This document shows positions 21,700 through 33,181 of a stretch of DNA of 64,000 nucleotides, one piece after another. The notes below the pieces were generated by a model. It ran no database searches. It worked only from the letters and a program-made list of their open reading frames with translations, and was not told the origin of the DNA. Source of the DNA: Euborellia annulipes (lineage: Eukaryota > Arthropoda > Insecta > Dermaptera > Anisolabididae); the NCBI GenBank assembly GCA_023213315.1, contig JAKCPI010026210.1, positions 61,904 through 125,903 on the forward strand. Reading direction: 5' to 3'. The first letter of the stretch is position 1. Each line of letters starts with the position of its first letter. The translations under genes and the position numbers were made by a program.

Positions 21700-21925
21700 T
21701 TTTTTTTTTTATGAAAAACATTCATACTTTTTTCTCATTCACACACACATTCACATAGTCTTTTCGGCAACGCCATTTAAGACTTTGACGATAACCGTTG
21801 TAATATATATATCTATTGGGGGTTCAGGCATTTCTGGTATCCAAATGGCTTAAATAAAATCATCGGACTGCCTGATGTTTGGTATAGGTGATAGGCACGC
21901 TACCTACTACGCCAAACTCGAGAGC
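21700..21925 (-). mobile_element. SINE-1 copy
   Basis: Poly-T start, GCCGAAAAGAC region, body and a degraded tRNA head, flanked by a perfect 12-bp duplication CTTTCGACATTT (21688-21699, 21926-21937). Confidence 0.85.
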
Positions 21926-21984
21926 CTTTCGACATTTGAGGCCAGATATATTTTAAATGATATCTTGTATACGAGTATATCCTC

Positions 21985-22130
21985 CCCTCCGTGGCCGAGA
22001 GGTTAGAAATATTGATGTGATAATCTAAAAGCCAAGAAGAGTTGTTTTGAACTCAAGGCAGTCCGATGAATTTATTTAAATCATTCGGACCAAATATTTA
22101 GGAGGCCCAGGTTCCTTAATACTTAAGGAC
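21985..22130 (+). mobile_element. tRNA-like SINE, related to SINE-1
   Basis: CTCCGTGGCCGAGAGGTTAG is a good A-box region of a serine/leucine-type tRNA. A weak B box (TTTTGAACTCA) and then AGGCAGTCCGATGAATTTA, the SINE-1 body, follow. It suggests that the SINE-1 body was joined to a different tRNA head. Confidence 0.5.
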
Positions 22131-22139
22131 TTTTTGTAG

Positions 22140-23105
22140 CATTTATTTATTTCTCGACAATAGGGTCTACTAAAGTCGCTATAATCTGGCGCTCTAATAT
22201 AATTGTAATTGTTATAATAATTTTTCTCAAGTTTATTTTAACTTATGTTTAAAAAACATTTTTATCTTTTAGTTAATGAGAGATCTCATCTCGTTAACAC
22301 CTACATATTAATTATTCTATTATTCCGTTAACAGTTGGTTATTCTGCATTATTTATGAATTGTGACTGTCTGAGAGATTCTCTCACCAAATTCAACATAA
22401 ATTCTCAATCCCCTCCATCCATTTAAAATGAGAGAAACTCAACGCTGTGTAACCTTAAGATGAAATTAAATTTGAATTTAACAAAGCAAGCTAAGAGAGA
22501 GAGAGAGAGAAAGCTAGGAATGTATTAATATGCCTATGAGCACAAAGTTGTCTGTTTGTTCATTAAATGATTCACCTCATAGCGGTGGCGTTTCTCCCTC
22601 TCCCCTTGAGTTACTTTAAATTCAATTGAACGAACTCTCATTTTATAGATCTCTTTATAATCATAAATGAGTGTGTGTATGTATGCACTTCATCATCTTA
22701 ATCTCTTAGCATATTTTAAAAATGCGATTTTCTTAATTTATCACGCTTTGGTTATTTTAATCTAAATAAATCAAAGTCTTAATTCCCCTTGAGATTCCAC
22801 TTATATGAATTTATTTTTATATTTTATACATTGCCAGGCCAAATTTCGACTTTGATTTTAACTTATCGTCTCCTTAAAGGGAACCACTCAAAATTTTTTT
22901 CTCTTTTTCATTGAAATGTTTATGCGCCGGTTGATTCACTTATAGTCAAATTTAACCGACTTAAAGTAAATCATCCATATTGTAAACAAGAACACGGTTA
23001 ACCTTCGAGTTAAAAAAAAATGAGTTTTTTCACATACATATAAAAAAAGTTTTGTGAAGTTATAAAAACTTATAAAAATTATTAAAAATAAAAATTGAAA
23101 TTATT
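22140..23105. other. Unique AT-rich sequence
   Basis: No repeat family recognised. A GA microsatellite lies at 22493-22510, and 22540-22640 is GC-richer. No splice-bounded reading frame seen. Confidence 0.4.
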
Positions 23106-23109
23106 TGCA

Positions 23110-23780
23110 AAAAAAAATCTGGTGTTTCTGGTCGCACAGCACACAACTTTCTTTTACCTTCAGTAATCGAAAGTTGTGTTCTGTGCTTGCCACACCAGAT
23201 TTTTTGTGTCGACATGTATTTAGTTTCCGACAGTACGGTACATTTTTTTTTTTTTTAACATTCACACTTTTTTCTCATTCACACTCACATTCACACACTC
23301 ATTCTCACAGCCTTTTCGGCAATTTAGGCCATTTAAGACTTTAAACGATATCCGTTATTGATTATTATACATATTGGGGTCCAGGCATTTCTATTTAAAC
23401 CATTTGGTATCCAAATGCCTTAAATAAAATCATCGAACTGCCTGGGGTCCGAACCCGCGACGTTCGGTATAGAAGGTAGACACGCTACCAACTACTCGAA
23501 GCCCCGTGGGCTACATTCGATTTTCAAGATGTAAAATTTATAAGTATGGGAAAATATTTATATTTTGTTACCATGGCAACTATTTCTCCTATCTTTTCTA
23601 TGGAACACAAGAGTAAAGTGGTCTTCAAAAGATTTCAATGGCAAAATGAGAATATACATTCTAGAGTATCAAAAAAATAATTGATTTTTAATCAAAATCG
23701 TTCGAGCGAATTTTGAGAAAATCGAAAAAAACTGAAAAAGTGTATCAGTAAAGTACTAGTACTTTTTAGCTGATTGTTGC
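23110..23780 (-). mobile_element. HPE copy split by SINE-1
   Basis: Right hairpin at 23116-23204 (ATCTGGTGTTTCTGGTCGCA to CACACCAGATTTTTTG), then CGACATGTATTTAGTTTCCG. The SINE interrupts at TACATT, and the body resumes at 23512 to the core palindrome at 23755. The left half is missing. Confidence 0.8.
23245..23511 (-). mobile_element. SINE-1 copy inside HPE
   Basis: Poly-T, TTCACACTTTTTTCTC tail motif, GGCAATTTAGGCC, body palindrome and head (GGGGCTTCGAGTAGTTGG on the minus strand). The duplication is TACATT (23239-23244, 23512-23517), which is native HPE sequence. Confidence 0.85.
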
Positions 23781-23854
23781 TTTTGAAGTTGTGGCTGTGA
23801 TGTGATTATAGTGGAGAATTGGAGATATCAGCCAAATTGGGATTGTCCAGGTTA

Positions 23855-23910
23855 ATAAAACTCCCAAGATAAGACGTTTCGGCCTGAATTTATTTGGCCA
23901 TCTTCAGTTA
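23855..23910 (-). ncRNA. Degenerate hammerhead-like motif
   Basis: Reverse complement reads ACTGAAGATGGCCAAATAAA, then CAGGCCGAAACGTCTTATC. GGCC/GGCC helix II and GAAACGTC are kept. The heptamer is CTGAAGA, which still fits CUGANGA. Outer helix I is poor. Confidence 0.45.
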
Positions 23911-25013
23911 TCGGAAATTATACACATAGTGCAAGTGCACATGTGATCAAACCAGGACTCGTCAATAATAAAATATATTTGCTTCATACAAAATTTTATG
24001 GTTCCTGTGCCCAAGCTCAAAGATAATTATCTCTTTTGTCACTCTTTGTCACTATCTTTAAAGATAATGAAATAAATAAAATGATATTATAAAAAGACAG
24101 ACATCTGGAATATGTCATGATGATTTTATTATAAATTTATATAACGTCACAATAATTGAACAACTTGTAGGAATTTTCTCATTTTGGATTACAGCCTGTT
24201 CGCTTTAAGGCGACGATAAGCTCACATTTCTCAATCCCTTGAGTTTGAAAAAGTGCTTACATTCTGTACATAACGTTTTCTATAAGCCGGCTTATAACAA
24301 GTTATTTAAGTTTTCTAATTTCCTGCAAATAAAAATTTACTAATTAGAATTAGGAGAGTAGCGAAAAAAAATTTTCTGATAGGTTTGGAAGTCAATCCGT
24401 GCTATTCAGAATGGTCTGTTCCTTACTGTTCCACTTCACTAGCAATTTTCATCATGCTGATGTTTAGAATTTTATGTCGACATGTTATTTGTCCTTTTGT
24501 TTTGAAAATTATTGAAGTTTCGAATATTTTTTTTTTTTTTTTGCACATTAGAGAGATGGACCTCTCAAGACTAGAAATGCCTCATTTTAAATAAGAAAAT
24601 ATTTAAAATATATAATTTTCTCGAATATAAAAAAAAAAAATTGACAATCGTTAATGTCATTAATTTAAATGGTGCAAAAAGAGAGAGAAGTTGCTTCAAG
24701 TTCGTCATTAAAAGTTCGGAGGTTATTCAACCATAATTCAACCTTTAAAAAAATCAAAGAATCAAATCTTGTTTATTAGAGCAGCAAATTCAAATCAGCA
24801 AAAACTCTTGAAGCTCTGTTTGTCTCTCTTGGGGATTATGTCTGACTGAACCACCACCTGGAAATTGAAATTTAGCTCTAGAATGGGATTTTTTTTAATG
24901 AAAGAGATTTTTCTTAATATTGATGTTTATTTAATCCTAAAAATAATAAATTAATAATAGTCTGGTCGTTATAGGATTTACCGAAATCTCTAAAAAAAAG
25001 TGCAAATAAAATA
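23911..25013. other. AT-rich stretch, no gene seen
   Basis: Contains no recognised element. The open frame at 24385-24594 has no domain and includes a T-run translated as phenylalanine. Confidence 0.45.
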
Positions 25014-25252
25014 CAGTCAGAGCCACAAGTGCCTGATGTGCTTAAGAGTGGAGCCTTGGGCTTAGGCAACCAAAATGTTTGGTCGTTGGAAGTGTTGAAT
25101 AAGCTTAAGAAAATGGCTAAGCATTTTGGTTGCCTAAGCTTTAGTTTAGTCGTTGGAAGTGTTCAATAAGCTCAATATAATTGCTAAGCATTTTGGTTGC
25201 CTAAGCTCAAGGCTCCACTCTTGGGCACATCAGACACTTGTTGCTTCGACTG
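25014..25252. mobile_element. Tc1/mariner-like MITE, family B
   Basis: Terminal inverted repeats start CAGTCAGAGCCACAAGTG and end CTTGTTGCTTCGACTG between TA dinucleotides. Arms continue inward with GTGGAGCCTTGGGCTTAGGC. The centre carries two direct copies of GTCGTTGGAAGTGTT followed by GCATTTTGGTTGCCTAAGC, so the element has an internal duplication. Confidence 0.85.
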
Positions 25253-25254
25253 TA

Positions 25255-26550
25255 CTTTACAAGATGGCTGTTTTGTTGAAATAAATCAAATCCTTTGTCT
25301 CTCATCTCTGTTTAGAGTAGGCTACTTGGGATTAGTACTTAAATCCTAAGTACTGTTCCCAAATAAAAAGTTGCTTTTTTATTATTATATGAATACAAAG
25401 TGAATAAAAAAGAATTAAATCATCTTTAATAATGAAAAATATGTCCGAGAAGTGTTTTATTTTAAAATTAAAACTTTATTAAATACAAAAGTTTAAGACT
25501 CCAGAGAGAAAAAAATGACTCAAGGGTTAAAGGTTTATTTTTTTTTTTTTTGTTTTTTTGTTTTGTTATGAGCACATAAGACGCGCGCAATGAGGAGTCG
25601 GCATTTAATAGGATTCGTTTAACCGGGCGCGCGCAACGCAATGTAGGGTGCTAAATCGAGATGGTTTCTGGCAGGAAACGCGCAATTAGGCCCTAGATTG
25701 GACCATCGTCCTCGTCTCTCTCTCTCTCTTATTTTATCCATCAGCTGAGAGTAAAGAGTGGCAAGCAATTATCCTAGCCTTGGCCTTTTTTTTTAACTGG
25801 ACTTTTCAACCCTTTTTGTTTATATTCGCCTTCGTGGGCTCTTGACTTTTTAAATGATAAGATACGACATGACGATGAATTCAGGAAAAAAAAATATTTC
25901 TTTTTGAAGATAAATTTTCAATCATGTATTAATATAATTCTGTTTCTTCGTCGCAAAAAAATTTTGAGACCCCCTCCCTCCAAATTGCGTTACGTAATAC
26001 TTGTACGCTCCCAAAGGGGAAGCGGAAAAAATTTCTGAAAATGAATTTGCTCATTGGAAAGCATTGCGTTTTGTCTTGCCTTATTTAATAATTAGGCACT
26101 ATTAAATAAATAAATCTCTCAAATTTAAATCATTGTGTGGTTTTATGAAACCACGATGCAAGTGAAACTTTTTTCGGGTCGTAGGCGTTTAACTGAAGAT
26201 TTTCCAAAAATTATTCAATTAAGGGTATTAAAATCGCGTTTTTAATATTAACTTAATAATTGGAAAATGAGGATTGATATTGGGAAATCAATAGAGGCAT
26301 GTTAAAAACTGAGAACAATATTTATTTTGTAATTGAAGATTTAAATTATTTTAAAAATTATATTTTATCAATTTAAAAATTGAATAATTAAATCTTACAA
26401 TTATTTTTTTATTATTCGTCATATAAATTAAATTTCAACATTCCTATTTTTGTCGAATTTTTGCTACTCCTTGGTTTTAATTTTGTGATTATTAATTGAA
26501 AGTTTTTTATAGTTGTATAAGAAGGCAGTCAATATTATTATATTAATTTA
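25255..26550. other. Unique sequence with a CpG-rich block
   Basis: The block at 25570-25730 stands out: CACATAAGACGCGCGC, AACCGGGCGCGCGCAACG and GAAACGCGCAATTAGGCCC in an otherwise AT-rich background, followed by a CT microsatellite. No frame or tRNA fold is seen. The segment 26340-26465 resembles 58890-58990. Confidence 0.4.
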
Positions 26551-26590
26551 ACTCTGATGATGGTTCAAACCAGAACCGAAACGTCAGGCT
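26550..26590 (+). ncRNA. Hammerhead-like motif, isolated
   Basis: CTGATGATGGTTCAAACCAG, AACCGAAACGTCAGG: intact heptamer, helix II GGTTC/GAACC, GAA, AC/GT helix III and cleavage C. Helix I is only CT/AG. No palindromic partner arm is seen, so it is a single decayed Penelope terminal repeat. Confidence 0.5.
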
Positions 26591-27409
26591 TTAATTTAAA
26601 ATTTTTGTATTAAATTAATTAAATAATTTTGGCCCCCTGGAATATCACCTTGTCTTCATTGTACAAATTTCAGTGAATATTTATTGGAATATAAAGTCAA
26701 AGGGTGCAAGAATTTGAAAATGAACTTCATGCTGTGTGAACTATTTCAAAAAATTCTTTTTGTAAAAAAAAGATTCCTAAATGGAATTTATTGGAAAATT
26801 GTTTTTTTGGGAGAAAAAAAAAAATCCAATTTTCACTTTAAAATTGCTATAAACCAATACCAATCTTTTTGTTATCGCGGATTCCCTCTAAAAAATGTTA
26901 AACGCCCCCCCCCCCCCCCCTTATTTAATTTCGATTCTAACTGGGAAGAATGATCCCTCGGTCTTTAAATACCTTTTATATTTACGAAACAATTAAGATT
27001 TTTATTTTCACTAATTAATCCCTCTACTAATAACAAAAATATTTGAATATGAATTGCTTATAAAAAAAAGAGGAGATTATCTAAAGTACGTACTTTAATT
27101 GAATTACTAAATGCTATAATAAACAATTTATTTAATTAATTTATAATGAATTCTATTCAGGAAACTCCTTTTTTTTAGGAAGGGTGTGGGACGGTGGCTA
27201 ACTCTTGGGAATTAAATGGACACATTGCGCTAATTAAATTGTCCGGTAAAAATCGTCCTCCAAGGCTAATTTAATTAATAAAAAAAAAAAAAAACTTTAG
27301 AATCTTAAAGATAAACTTTTTTTTATACAAATTAGAGACTTATATTGATACGTCAAATAAAAATTTACCAAAATCGCTACTCTAATAAGTTGCATCTCAT
27401 TAATGAGGC
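26591..27409. other. AT-rich stretch, no gene seen
   Basis: Includes a C-homopolymer at about 26905-26920. The open frame at 26684-26953 is lysine/phenylalanine-rich and shows no domain. Confidence 0.45.
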
Positions 27410-27641
27410 CGCCATATATATCGAGAGAAAGTATTGCATTCATGTCAAAATCGATTTGAGAATTTGATGGAAATACACGTTTTGAGGTCTCATGAGTCAA
27501 AAAAGGGTCTCGCAAAATGGTTTCTCTGTTTGGTTTCAAAATAAAGCAAAAAGGAAATGAGCTATGAGGTTGAAATATATAAGTGAGGCGCGAAAATAAA
27601 TTTTTAAATCGACCAAAAAGTACTAGTGCTTTAGTGATGTA

Positions 27642-28764
27642 CAGTGAGGGACAATATTAAGTCCCACCCATGTGTTTTCTACTTGTGATTATTTCATTGT
27701 TTTTATAGAAAAAAATAAAATCTTTTATTGGAAATTTTCTAGGTTTGAACCATGAAAGTTTCGTTTAAAAAATAGAGGAAAGTACCCAAATACGGACCCC
27801 TGCCCTAATGTGGACCCCCATGGTTATTGTCTCTGTTTAGTGCTGAAACTTAGCGAAAGACAGTGTAGATACTAGTGCAAGATTCCACCACAAAGTAGAA
27901 GTGCCTTAACGTCACCTGCTCTAGTTGTTTACTTGTCAGTTAGCCATTACGTGTTTTGGCAAAATTAAAAGTTTTTGTGAGTGCTCAGTTTTTTTTAATT
28001 GGACGCGATAAGTGACAGGCAAGCCTTCCAACCCTTATATATTCTTAAATGGTAATGTTGAAGGAATCATTTGACCATGTAATTATTTCCAATGTGATGT
28101 TTTTTTTATCAAATATGGCGTTTTGAAAATGCAGAAGTGAGGTGCCTAAAACGGACCCCCAACAGTTGCCTAAACTGGACCCCCTACATAATGTGTGATG
28201 TTTTATGTAAAACTTTTATGTAAACTTCTACCCCTTATAAAACCCAATGTTGAAGTATTTACCTTGACTTTTCACATTTTCAACATTCCTTTTTTTCAAT
28301 TTTCACATTTATTTATTTATTTTTTTTTTCAATCACATTTTCAATTTTTACATTAAAAAATGTTAAAATAAAAAAATATATTTTTTGTCAAACCGTTCTA
28401 TAATTGTTTTTCAGATTTATTCCCTTTCCTAGTTCAGTAAATTAAGTTTTTGGACATTTTACCCAGGGGTCCAGTTTAGGCAACCTTTTTGAAAATCACC
28501 AAAGTGTAAGTTTTTTAAAAAATTGTTACCCCTGTAATTTATACATATATATTTGCCATAAATAAATTACCAATAGTACATCACATAGTAAAGTAAATAT
28601 TACATATCTTTAAAACAGGTTTTTTCAATAATTTATATACTTTATACTATAAAAACAAAATGGGGGTCCGAATTTGGGTACTTTCCTCTATATCTTTCTT
28701 TAAACGCAATCAAATAATCATAAGTAGAAAACTCATGGGTGGGACTTAATATTGTCCCTCACTG
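27642..28764. mobile_element. Mariner-like MITE A, host of a nested element
   Basis: Ends CAGTGAGGGACAATATTAAG and the exact inverse CTTAATATTGTCCCTCACTG. The left flank is TA; the right flank is CA, a likely mutated duplication. The centre is split at 27774 by a second transposon. Confidence 0.85.
27775..28688. mobile_element. TA-target DNA transposon, 914 bp, non-autonomous
   Basis: Terminal repeats of 26 bp with one mismatch, starting GAGGAAAGTACCCAAAT on both ends, flanked by TA. Inner motifs TGCCTAAACTGGACCCCC and GGGGTCCAGTTTAGGCAAC form a second inverted set. No transposase frame is left. The TA target and termini suggest the Tc1/mariner/pogo group. Confidence 0.85.
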
Positions 28765-28967
28765 CACTTTTTGAGTTTTTCCGATTTTCTCAAAAATTTT
28801 TCTATAATTGATGATCAATTATTTTTTAGATCCTCTTGAAAATTTCTATTCTCATTTTGCCATCAAGATTGTTTGAACCACACTTCATAGTAAAGATGGC
28901 AAAAATGGTTGCCATGTTAACAAAATATAAATATTTTTTTACATCTTGAATTCTAATGTTCTTCCGG

Positions 28968-29187
28968 GCCCTCGGGGCTTGGTGTAGGGGTTAGCGAGCT
29001 AACCTCGTATACCAAAAGTCGCGTGTTCGGACCACAGGCAGTCCGATGATTTTATATAAGGCATTTGGATACCAAATGGCTTAAATAGAAATGCCTGGAC
29101 CCCATATTTGTATATTAATCAATAACGAATATCGTAGAAGTCTTATATGGCCTGAGTTGCCAAAAAGACTGTGTGTATGTGTGTGTG
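28968..29187 (+). mobile_element. SINE-1 copy, short tail
   Basis: Good head: CTCGGGGCTTGGTGTAGGGG (A box) and CGTGTTCGGACC (B box). Body palindrome and GCCAAAAAGACTGTGTG follow, but no A-tail. Flanks AATGTTCTTCCGG and AATGTTCTGCCGG (28955-28967, 29188-29200) are a 13-bp duplication with one mismatch. Confidence 0.85.
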
Positions 29188-29272
29188 AATGTTCTGCCGG
29201 CCCGGCGATACAAAAAAAATCTAGTGTAATTTTCAAAGTTGTGTACTGTCCGACCAATTCCACCAGATTTTG

Positions 29273-29716
29273 TATTTATAATTAGTAAATAAATTTCGAC
29301 AAACCGATTTTAAAACCTCGAAAGCTAAAAATAATTCATCATAATTGTATTATCTCTAATGTATAGGAATGAAAAGCAAATAAATATTTTTTTAACATAA
29401 ATGAATATATTAAACATAAAAAAGTTAAAATAATAAATAAACATAATAATATTAATGAATAGATAAATAATATTATCAATTTAACATATTTAAAAAAATA
29501 TACTCTGTATATATTCGAATGAATAGTAAATTAACCGATTTTAATGAAAATTAGTTGCTCACATTTTGCGTAATTAGAATTTTGTAATTTATTTTCTGAT
29601 ATTTGTCAACACCCTAATAGGTAATCTATATTTCTATCTCTCTCACTGGAAGGGGGTAGGAAATCGCCTCCCTCCCAAAAAAATTGACTTTTGGATCCAC
29701 CCCTGTCTTCAGAATA
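29273..29716. other. AT-rich spacer with a hAT-like end
   Basis: Nothing clear until GGATCCACCCCTG at about 29693-29705, which resembles the right end of the family 1 hAT-like MITE. No left end is found. Confidence 0.4.
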
Positions 29717-30262
29717 CAGTAAAACACCTCTTAACCATCCTGGTTGGGACCGACACCCTAGCCAGATACCCGTTTGGCCGGTTAATCCAAGGTTTTGGTG
29801 AAAAATTAATTTTCATTCATTTTCATCACACGTTTTATTTTTGTTTAAGAGACCTCAAGCCTATATAGCAGAAAAAATGGACTGGGAAGCAAGCGAGTAA
29901 ACAAACTCGGAAACTTCTTTCCCCTCCCTCTGAACATCTGAACAAACATATTGCTTGCACATTATTGCACCACCCAGTTTAAATAAAATACAAAAAAAAA
30001 AATTAATTTTTATATAATATTCATTCATATATTGTTATATATTAATATGTAGCTAACTAATAATAATACTCAGGGTCTCACTTCTAGTGAGTACGTGGAT
30101 GGCGACCACGAGTTACCCGAGCTAAGGCTGGCATTTCTTCTTTTCATTTATGTCAGCCTTTTGTTCCCTTTTTCATATCAAACGTCAGGCCGTGAGTCGG
30201 GTCGGCTTGCTTTTCTCTCGTTTCTTTAGAAATTAATTTTGCCGACCCCGCCAGTTTTACTG
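29717..30262. mobile_element. Tigger/pogo-like element, second copy
   Basis: Starts CAGTAAAACACCTC and ends CCAGTTTTACTG between TA dinucleotides. GCAAGCGAGTAAACAAACTC and neighbouring sequence match 17312-18063. A separate repeat (30070-30150) lies in the right half. Confidence 0.75.
30070..30150. repeat. Interspersed repeat shared with 41932-42010
   Basis: GTGAGTACGTGGATGGCGAC and CACGAGTTACCCGAGCT recur with few changes at 41949-41985. The minus strand reads GTAACTCGTGGTCGCCATCC, which might derive from a small RNA gene, but no complete tRNA fold is evident. Confidence 0.5.
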
Positions 30263-30819
30263 TAGGAAATTTATTTGTTTTTTAGAAAAAAAAAGAAAAT
30301 CAAAATCGCAACTTACATAAATCCAAGCCCCAAAGCTATTATATTTCTTATAATTTAATTTGAATTATTTTCAATTTAATTATGTTGTTGTTTTTGTTTT
30401 TGTGAATTTCTCAATTTTGTTCATAAGGTTGTTTTTTTTTTTTATTTGTTCACAAACCATTATCTCTCTCTCACGCTCTCTTTCGCCATGGAAAGAGAAT
30501 AAGCCGCCTCTGAGTAAGGGAAGTTTTTAAGGAATTATTGGATCAGAGGTCTCTGTTTGATTTTCCTCTCTTGATTTAATTGCGCCTAAAGCTCTCTCTT
30601 GGTCATGTTCCTTTTTGTGAAAGGATTTCAACTAAGGATGTTTGTTCCAATGCCTCCTCTCTTAACAAAATATATTTTTCGAAAAATGTTTTAACAATCT
30701 TATCGAAAGATAGTAAACAAAGACTGGCATTTCTTCTATATGCCAGTCTTGCTTTTATTTGTAGGCTTAGTATTATAATACTATTTAATTTAAACTATAA
30801 TTTATTTTTAACTATAGTT
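30263..30819. other. Unique AT-rich sequence
   Basis: No recognised element. Contains a CT-rich block near 30460-30490. The open frame at 30580-30834 has no recognisable domain. Confidence 0.4.
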
Positions 30820-31472
30820 AAAAATCTGGTGTGACTGTCGCACAGCACACAACTTTCTCTTACCTTCGGTAATCGAAAGTTGTGTTATGTGCTTGTCACA
30901 CCAGATTTTTCGTGTCGACATATATTTAGTTTCCGCCAATATATTAGAATTTAAGATATCAAATTTATAAACATGGGAAAATATTTATATTTTGTTACCA
31001 TGGCAACCATTTCTCCTATCTTCTCTATGAACTACAAGAGTAAAGTGTGCTTCAAACAATTTTGAGGGCAAAACGAGAATATACATTTGAAAGAGCATCT
31101 AAAAAATAATTGATTTTTGAATTTTAATCAAAATCGTTAGAGCGAATTTTGAGAAAATCGAAAAAAACTGAAAAAGTACATCAGTAAAGTACTAGTAATC
31201 TTTGGCCGATTTTGATTAAAAGCTTATTTTTCCGGTCCCGGAGGGTGTTTAACTCAAATATAAAATTTCAGCCTCATAGCTCAATTCCTTCATGCTTAAA
31301 ATTTAACACACACACGCACACACAGACAGACCATGTCGCGAAAACCACTTTTTTGGATTCAGGGGACCTCAAAACGTGAAGATCCGTCAAAATCTCGACA
31401 TCGAATTTTTGACATGAATCCAATACTTTCTCTCTCTATATATTAACATATATATAGAGGTAAGAGAAAGTA
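30820..31472 (-). mobile_element. HPE element, full length
   Basis: Complete reverse-oriented copy: right hairpin 30820-30910, CATGGCAACC, core palindrome at 31187, a short CA tract, CATGTCGCGAAAACC, and the left hairpin ending GAGGTAAGAGAAAGTAA. Confidence 0.85.
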
Positions 31473-31522
31473 ATAATAGGTAAATTAGGCTAAATGAAAT
31501 CCGACATCAGATATTTTTAAAC

Positions 31523-32127
31523 TTTTTAATTTCTCGTACCTCTATATATATGTTAATATATACAGGGAGAAAGTATTGGATTCATGTCAAAAATTCGATG
31601 TCGAGATTTTGATGGATATACACGTTTTGAGGTCCCCTGAATCCAAAAAAGTGGTTGTGTCTGTGAACAAAATATCTCAAGAACAAATAGAGCTAGGAGA
31701 TTAAAATTTTATATTTAAGTTAGGTACCCCCCTGGGACGTAACACGAAGCTTTTGAACAAAATCGGCTAAAAAGCACTAGTACTTTACTGATGCTCTTTT
31801 TCAGTTTTTTTCGATTTTCTCAAAATTCGCTCCAACGATTTTGATTAAAATTCAAAAATCAATTATTTTTTAGATCCTCTTTAATATGTATATTCTCATT
31901 TAACCATTGAAATCTTCTGAAGACCACTTTACTCTTGTACTTCATTGAAAAGGTGGAGAAATGGTTGCCATGGTAATAAAATATAAATATTTTGCCATAA
32001 TTCGAATATACCATACTGTCGGAAAATAAATACATGTCGACACAAAAAATCTGGCGTGAGAAGCACAGAACACAACTTTCGATTACCGAAGGTAAGTGTG
32101 CTGTGCGACCTGTCACACCAGATTTTT
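31523..32127 (+). mobile_element. HPE element, head-to-tail partner 1
   Basis: Starts TTTTTAATTTCTCGTACC, lacks the TG microsatellite (GTGTCTGTGAACAAAATATC instead), and ends with a shortened right hairpin CTGTCACACCAGATTTTT. The next HPE starts within the same T-run. Confidence 0.8.
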
Positions 32128-33181
32128 ACTTTCTCTTACCTCTATATATGTTAATATATATAGAGAGAGAAAGTATTGCGATCATGTCAAAAATTCGATG
32201 TCGAGATTTTGATGGATATACATGTTTTGAGGTCCCCTGAGTCCAAAAAAGTGGGTCCCGCAAATTGGTCTGTGTGTGTGTGTGTGTGTGTGTATGTGTG
32301 TCTGTGTGTGTGTCTGTGTGTGTGGACAGATTTTTAGCATGAAGGAGTTGAGCTAGCGGATTGAAATTTTATATTTAACTTAGGTACCTTTGAAGAATCT
32401 CAAAATAAGCTTTTGAACAAAATCGGCCAAAAAGTACTAGTACTTTACTGATGTACTTTTTCAGTTTTTTTTCGATTTTCTCAAAATTCCCTCCAAGGAT
32501 TTTTTTTAAAATTCATAAATGAACTATTTTTTAGATGCTCTTTAAAATGTATATTCTCATTTTGCCGTTGAAATCTTCTGAAGACCACTTTACTCTTGTT
32601 CTTCATAGGAAAGTAGAAATGGTTGCCATGGTAACGGAATTTAAATCTTTTTCTTTTTATTAGATTAAAAATCAATTATTATTTAAATTCCCATTTATTT
32701 TTTTTTATTTCTGTTTTAATTGTTTCAAAGAAAACATATATATATATATCTCCCACTTGCAAACATTATCGTCTCTCTCTACTCTTTTTAAATTCCCTTT
32801 CCACCTTATCTTCGCATAGAAACAATGTTAATTTTCTATAGGGATTTGTATGTTAATTTCGATTCAAAAGGGGGTCCCCGGTCCCCTTTGGAACTTTTTA
32901 CGCATTTAAAATTTTTTTTTCCAATTCTTATGAAATTTTGTATTTATTTACGATTCTATATTGTGTATAAAATGTCCAAATATGAGATTAAAATTTTGAA
33001 AAATAACCATAGTTTATTTGAAGCAGTCAACATTTAAAATGCAAGTTTGAAACTAAGGTGCTATGGGAAACTAAATATATCTCGACACAAAAAATCTGGT
33101 GTGACCAGCACGGTGCACAACTTTCTCTTACCGAAGGGTAAGAGAAAGTTGTGTGCTGTGCGCCAGTCACACCAGATTTTT
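32123..33181 (+). mobile_element. HPE subfamily B, full length, partner 2
   Basis: About 1.06 kb, longer than subfamily A. After GGTTGCCATGGTAACGGAAT it carries an extra segment (AAATCTTTTTCTTTTTATTA, then GATTCAAAAGGGGGTCC, GAGATTAAAATTTTGAAAAA) before the common ending: CTCGACACAAAAAATCTGG and a perfect hairpin. The reference copy for subfamily B in this window. Confidence 0.85.

Larger units (their letters stand above)
27410..29272 (+). mobile_element. HPE copy carrying three insertions
   Basis: Left part from ATATATCGAGAGAAAGTATT to AGTACTAGTGCTTTAGTGAT, then MITE A (27642-28764, itself interrupted), then the body resumes CACTTTTTGAGTTTTTCC to TCTTGAATTCTAATGTTC. SINE-1 (28968-29187) follows, then a decayed right hairpin (AAAATCTAGTGTAATTTT to CCACCAGATTTTG). 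Confidence 0.75.
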
